The notes under the pieces were generated by a model. The model did not search any database and was not told where the DNA came from. It saw only the letters and a list, made by a program, of their open reading frames with translations. The position numbers and the translations under genes are program-made. Positions 13,964 to 16,964 of a DNA stretch of 16,964 nucleotides are shown piece by piece (position 1 is the stretch's first letter; each line of letters begins with the position of its first letter). The DNA lies in NCBI GenBank assembly GCA_019104905.1, contig JAHRXB010000215.1, forward strand, positions 1-16,964. The letters are read 5' to 3'. Origin of the DNA: Bdellovibrio sp. GTDB lineage: Bacteria > Bdellovibrionota > Bdellovibrionia > Bdellovibrionales > Bdellovibrionaceae.

Positions 13964-15309
13964 ATAGATTGAGAGAAAATTTTTGTTTGAGGTTGTTTTT
14001 GTTTTAAACGCTCATCGAAAAACACACAGGCGTTACGCAAAAAGGGGCGGCCCGCATCTTTAACAATCAACTTGTGGTCGCGAATCTCCACCAACGAATC
14101 CTTCAACATTTCCTCAAGGAATTGTTGCGACTGAGCTTCTTGAGCTTCATCGATGAAGTCCACTTCAAATTCAGTCATCAGCTTCATGATCTGATCACGA
14201 CGAATCTTGTCTTCTTCAGTCAGGACGTGACCACGCAAGCTGGGCAGACGCCCCTCTTTAAGAGCCGCTTCGTAAAGAGGCAAAACTTTTTCATTTTGAT
14301 GAAAGCTGTAAGGTGTTTCAGAAATGGAAGAGACGCCCATCCCCAAAAGGACATCAGTGCGTTGATCGGTGTAACCCATGAAGTTGCGATGCAGACGTTT
14401 TTCATTCATCGCGACACAGAGATTGTCTGTGGGAAGAGCAAAGTGATCCATGCCCACTTCGACATAACCCGCATTCAAAAGGATGCCCCGAGCGATCTCA
14501 TAGAGTTCTCTTTTTTCCGCGGCCTTAGGGAGGTCCTCGTCTTTAAAAAGTCTTTGTTGAGGACGAATCCAAGGAACCAAGGCAAAACTATAGAGTGCAA
14601 TACGATCCGGGCGCAGTTCAACCGTGGCTTGGGCTGTTTCGCGAATGGATTCAGCCGTCTGACGAGCCAATCCATAAATCAAGTCAAAGTTCACGGAGGT
14701 GTAACCCATGTCTCGAGCCGCTTTGGTAAGTCCGGCGGTGATTTCGTAGGGCTGAATGCGATTAACCAGTCTTTGCACTTCAGGATGGAAATCTTGAACG
14801 CCCATACTGACGCGAGTGAAACCCAATTCACGTAAAGCCTTGAGCTGTTCAGGATTCGTGCGACGCGGATCCACCTCAATCGAGCCTTCGAAATCTTGTG
14901 GATCAATTTTTACGCGAGATAAAATAGGTTTTAACAAAGTCACCAAAGATTCGGCCGAAAGGAACGTGGGAGTGCCGCCGCCAAGATGAATGTGTTTCAA
15001 AGGCTTTTGCAAAAGCTCTGGCACTTGCTCAGTGTAAAGCTGCCACTCTTTCAAGATCAGATCCACATAGGGGGTTTCTCTTTTATGATCTTTGGTGATG
15101 ATGTTGTTGCAACCACAGAAGGTGCAAAGACTTTCACAGAAAGGGATGTGTAAATACAGAGACCATCCTCCCGGCTTTTCTTGCAAAGTCGCGCGAAGAT
15201 GCTCCACCCACTGAGAGTCGGTGGGATTGGTTTCCCAATAGGGTACCGTCGGGTAAGAAGTATAGCGAGGAGCCGGAACGTCGTATTTGGCTAAAAGGTC
15301 TTTCATCAT
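13960..15309 (-). CDS. hemN: Oxygen-independent coproporphyrinogen III oxidase (radical SAM)
   Basis: This 449-residue cytoplasmic enzyme decarboxylates two propionates of coproporphyrinogen III to vinyl groups, using a [4Fe-4S] cluster and S-adenosylmethionine. YLHIPFCESLCTFCGC (52-67) contains the cluster cysteines C58, C62 and C65, plus C67, which is retained in true HemN. The N-terminal PAPRYTSYPT (12-21) and GGGTPTFL (109-116) are also characteristic. NEKRLHRNFMGYT and the C-terminal PFLRNACVFFDERL match full-length HemN and not the related HemW heme chaperone, which lacks this C-terminal region. Two ATGs occur in tandem (15309 and 15306). AAGGAG, inside the end of hemE, lies 5 or 8 nt upstream, so either is possible. 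The hemE stop overlaps these codons and the hemN stop overlaps the next gene. Confidence 0.95.
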   Translation of the reverse strand: MMKDLLAKYDVPAPRYTSYPTVPYWETNPTDSQWVEHLRATLQEKPGGWSLYLHIPFCESLCTFCGCNNIITKDHKRETPYVDLILKEWQLYTEQVPELLQKPLKHIHLGGGTPTFLSAESLVTLLKPILSRVKIDPQDFEGSIEVDPRRTNPEQLKALRELGFTRVSMGVQDFHPEVQRLVNRIQPYEITAGLTKAARDMGYTSVNFDLIYGLARQTAESIRETAQATVELRPDRIALYSFALVPWIRPQQRLFKDEDLPKAAEKRELYEIARGILLNAGYVEVGMDHFALPTDNLCVAMNEKRLHRNFMGYTDQRTDVLLGMGVSSISETPYSFHQNEKVLPLYEAALKEGRLPSLRGHVLTEEDKIRRDQIMKLMTEFEVDFIDEAQEAQSQQFLEEMLKDSLVEIRDHKLIVKDAGRPFLRNACVFFDERLKQKQPQTKIFSQSI

Positions 15310-16325
15310 AAAAGCTCCTTGCGGACGGTCTCAACAAACAGCTTCACATTCTTTTCCGGAGTTTTCGGAAGAACGCCGTGACCTAAACCACAAACCCAGC
15401 CGGCACGTTCTTGAAGAGTCATCTCTTTCATCGGGGCCAAGAAAGTTTTAAGGGCTGATTTAAAGTCAGTCTCGTCCATAAAGAGCATGCCTTGATCGAA
15501 GTTGCCTTGAACAAAACCTTTATTTTGAATTTTGAAGGACTCTGCAAGAGAACAGCGATGGTCGAAACCCTGACCTGCCCACGGAAGATCGGTGAAGGCT
15601 TTATTAAAGAAAGCAGGTTGTGTGCCTTTAGAGTAAAAACCGATCTTGCCAGGGAAATCTTGAGCCAGACGAGTCAAGATGGGCTGACTCCATTGTTGAA
15701 AGAACGCCGGGCTGACTTCTCCCGAAGCGGTATCCATCACCATCACCACTTCAGCGCCCCCTTCAAATTGCATACGAATATTTTCTTTGAGCAAGGGGTA
15801 CATTTTCTCTAAAAACTGAGGGAACAAAGAGATTAAGGACTTGGATTGGGTGAGGGAGCCCGCATGAGAACCCTCCACCGCATAGACAAACAGAGTCCAA
15901 GGACCTCCCACAAAGCCAATCAAACTTTTATTCGAGGGAAGGACGGCTCGCGTGGCCTTCATCGCTTCTTTCTGGAAGCCCATAAGCTCAATCGCTTTTT
16001 CGACCGAACCTAACTGAGAGATCGTTTCAGGATTCAGTTTGAACGCCAATTGAGGGCCGTGATCGGTGTAGTCCAGCCCCATGCCCAAAGCTTCAAGAGG
16101 AAAAAGAATGTCGCTGAAAAGAATGGAGACATCAAAATCAAACTCAGCCACAGGCCCCAGAGCGACTTGAGCCGCTAGTTCTGGATTCTTACAAAGCTCC
16201 ATGAACGAGTGCTGAGAACGAAGTCCTTGATAGTGTTTGTGATAGCGACCCGCTTGGCGCATAAACCAAATCGGAGGAACGGCTTGAGGAGTTCTTTGTA
16301 GAGCATTTTTAAAAAGAGTATTCAT
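15306..16325 (-). CDS. hemE: Uroporphyrinogen decarboxylase
   Basis: This 339-residue enzyme removes four acetate carboxyls from uroporphyrinogen III to give coproporphyrinogen III. PPIWFMRQAGRYHKHY (17-32) is the N-terminal signature with the substrate-binding arginines R23 and R27. D72 in ILFSDILFPLEALGMG is the conserved aspartate that contacts the pyrrole nitrogens. GGPWTLFVYAVEGS and the C-terminal GLGHGVLPKTPEKN, with the conserved histidine, are intact. The start was set at the ATG at 16325: GGAGG lies 7 nt upstream, and the protein then begins MNTLFKNAL like other family members. A longer in-frame ATG at 16346 would place that ribosome site inside the coding region. The chosen start overlaps the response-regulator stop by 4 nt (ATGA). 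The stop overlaps the hemN start region. Confidence 0.96.
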   Translation of the reverse strand: MNTLFKNALQRTPQAVPPIWFMRQAGRYHKHYQGLRSQHSFMELCKNPELAAQVALGPVAEFDFDVSILFSDILFPLEALGMGLDYTDHGPQLAFKLNPETISQLGSVEKAIELMGFQKEAMKATRAVLPSNKSLIGFVGGPWTLFVYAVEGSHAGSLTQSKSLISLFPQFLEKMYPLLKENIRMQFEGGAEVVMVMDTASGEVSPAFFQQWSQPILTRLAQDFPGKIGFYSKGTQPAFFNKAFTDLPWAGQGFDHRCSLAESFKIQNKGFVQGNFDQGMLFMDETDFKSALKTFLAPMKEMTLQERAGWVCGLGHGVLPKTPEKNVKLFVETVRKELL

Positions 16326-16964
16326 GAGGGTTCCTCCACGGACCATTGGTAGCCGACGCCGCGAACGGAGCGAATGTGTTTATCCCCATCGCTTCCCAGT
16401 AGTTGTCGTAGGCGCACAATAATATTATCAATTGTTCGATGACTTGGATTCTTATCAACACCCCAGATTTCATTCATGATCTCATCACGACTCAGAACGC
16501 GGGGGGATTTTTCAATAAGAAGCTGCAGGATCTTCATATCCGTGACGGGAGGATATTCGATCTGACCAGACTTTTTTTGTACGGTCATGTTGGTGAAGTT
16601 CACGGTGCAGGACTCAAGTTCAATTTCCCGTGCCGGAGCGTGAGCTTCCAGGACGTGCTTCACGCGAAGTAAGAGTTCCTTGAGGTGAAAAGGTTTGGGA
16701 ATATATTCTTCAGCACCCAATTCAAATCCTCTTAAGCGAGATTCGGCATCGGCCTGAGCCGTTAAAAATAGAAATAAGACAGGTGAAACCTGCTTAATTT
16801 TTTCCGCCAACTCAAAACCATTTCCATCAGGAAGCCCAACATCTAAAATGATGATGTCGAAGTCTTTGGATTTTGAAAAAAGAGTCCACGCTTCACTGAA
16901 ACTTTTTCCCCAGGCAACGTCATACTCTTTTTTGAGTCTTTCCGTGAGGGTTTCTCCTAAAGAG
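16322..16964 (-). CDS. OmpR/PhoB-family response regulator (partial, N-terminus beyond the window)
   Basis: The reading frame is open to the right edge, and about 10 residues are probably missing (the first strand with the acidic pair). The visible receiver starts SLGETLTERLKKEYDVAWG, has the phospho-acceptor aspartate in IIILDVGLPDGNGFEL, a T in FLTAQADAE, and the conserved lysine in EYIPKPFHLKELLLRV. After a short linker, a winged-helix DNA-binding domain follows: VTDMKILQLLIEKSPRVLSRDEIMNEIWG, then the recognition-helix region SHRTIDNIIVRLRQLLG, and the wing ending in RSVRGVGYQW. It is a transcription regulator of a two-component system whose kinase is not in the window. Its stop overlaps the hemE start by 4 nt, so it heads or sits within the hem operon. 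Target genes are unknown; regulation of heme synthesis or itself is a guess. Confidence 0.92.
   Translation of the reverse strand, partial: SLGETLTERLKKEYDVAWGKSFSEAWTLFSKSKDFDIIILDVGLPDGNGFELAEKIKQVSPVLFLFLTAQADAESRLRGFELGAEEYIPKPFHLKELLLRVKHVLEAHAPAREIELESCTVNFTNMTVQKKSGQIEYPPVTDMKILQLLIEKSPRVLSRDEIMNEIWGVDKNPSHRTIDNIIVRLRQLLGSDGDKHIRSVRGVGYQWSVEEPS

Larger units (their letters stand above)
11701..16964 (-). other. Overlapping regulator-hemE-hemN-hemY-hemH operon
   Basis: All five genes run leftward and every junction overlaps: ATGA at regulator/hemE (16322-16325), the hemE stop inside the hemN ATG pair (15306-15309), ATGA at hemN/hemY (13960-13963), and an 8-nt overlap at hemY/hemH (12749-12756). 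No room remains for internal terminators. A single transcript with coupled translation is the simplest reading. The promoter lies beyond the right edge. Confidence 0.85.

Noticed and set aside
14074..14835. A 253-codon open frame on the plus strand
   Set aside because: It is antisense to hemN, with family motifs intact on the minus strand. It is a shadow of codon bias and not a gene.
13960..15309. The radical-SAM gene as the HemW heme chaperone
   Set aside because: The extra cysteine C67, the N-terminal PAPRYTSYPT and the full-length C-terminal domain, together with its place between hemE and hemY, support HemN.
16326..16346. A longer hemE start at 16346
   Set aside because: The extra residues MVRGGTL are not like family N-termini, and the stretch encodes the GGAGG ribosome site for the ATG at 16325, which gives the usual MNTLF start.
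1..16964. CRISPR arrays, tRNA or rRNA genes, insertion sequences, prophage
   Set aside because: No regularly spaced direct repeats, cloverleaf-like segments, transposase or integrase frames were seen; the window is filled by ordinary chromosomal genes.

Overview
The window looks like chromosomal DNA from a Bdellovibrio-type predatory bacterium (Bdellovibrionota). This rests mainly on one adjacent gene pair: a secreted, PBP4-like (peptidase S13) peptidoglycan enzyme followed 14 nt later by a secreted ankyrin-repeat protein. That is the arrangement of the Bd3459/Bd3460 endopeptidase and self-protection system of Bdellovibrio bacteriovorus. The identification is from recalled family knowledge; no alignment was run. 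A ferrochelatase with an internal cysteine cluster, of the kind known from myxobacteria and relatives, and a chemotaxis cluster fit the same assignment. The DNA is densely coded, with no gene-free stretch over 300 bases and no sign of mobile elements, RNA genes or CRISPR.

Layout. (1) 1-2131, plus strand: the 3' end of cheA, then cheR (overlapping by 4 nt) and cheB, closed by a strong terminator. This is the adaptation half of a chemotaxis system. (2) 2213-3949, plus: a gamma-glutamyltransferase predicted to be a lipoprotein. (3) 3960-6090, minus: a degenerate receiver joined to a cyclic-nucleotide-binding domain, with its own promoter and a perfect palindrome in its leader, downstream of a pcnB-type poly(A) polymerase gene. 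(4) 6226-9583, plus: a YbfF-like alpha/beta hydrolase, an RhlB-like DEAD-box RNA helicase with a long basic, His-rich tail and a strong terminator, and a TauE/SafE-family permease. (5) 9594-11590, minus: the PBP4-like enzyme and its ankyrin partner. (6) 11701-16964, minus: an OmpR-family response regulator, open at the right edge, followed by hemE, hemN, a HemY-type protoporphyrinogen oxidase gene and hemH. All four junctions overlap by 3-8 nt.

How the genes work together. The hem block encodes four enzymes that take uroporphyrinogen III to protoheme: decarboxylation, oxygen-independent coproporphyrinogen oxidation, protoporphyrinogen oxidation and iron insertion. The leading regulator gene is translationally coupled to them. 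The PBP4/ankyrin pair is the most notable system. In Bdellovibrio such enzymes cut prey-wall crosslinks during invasion, and the ankyrin protein shields the predator's own wall. pcnB and the RhlB-like helicase are both RNA-turnover functions but lie on opposite strands and are not one operon.
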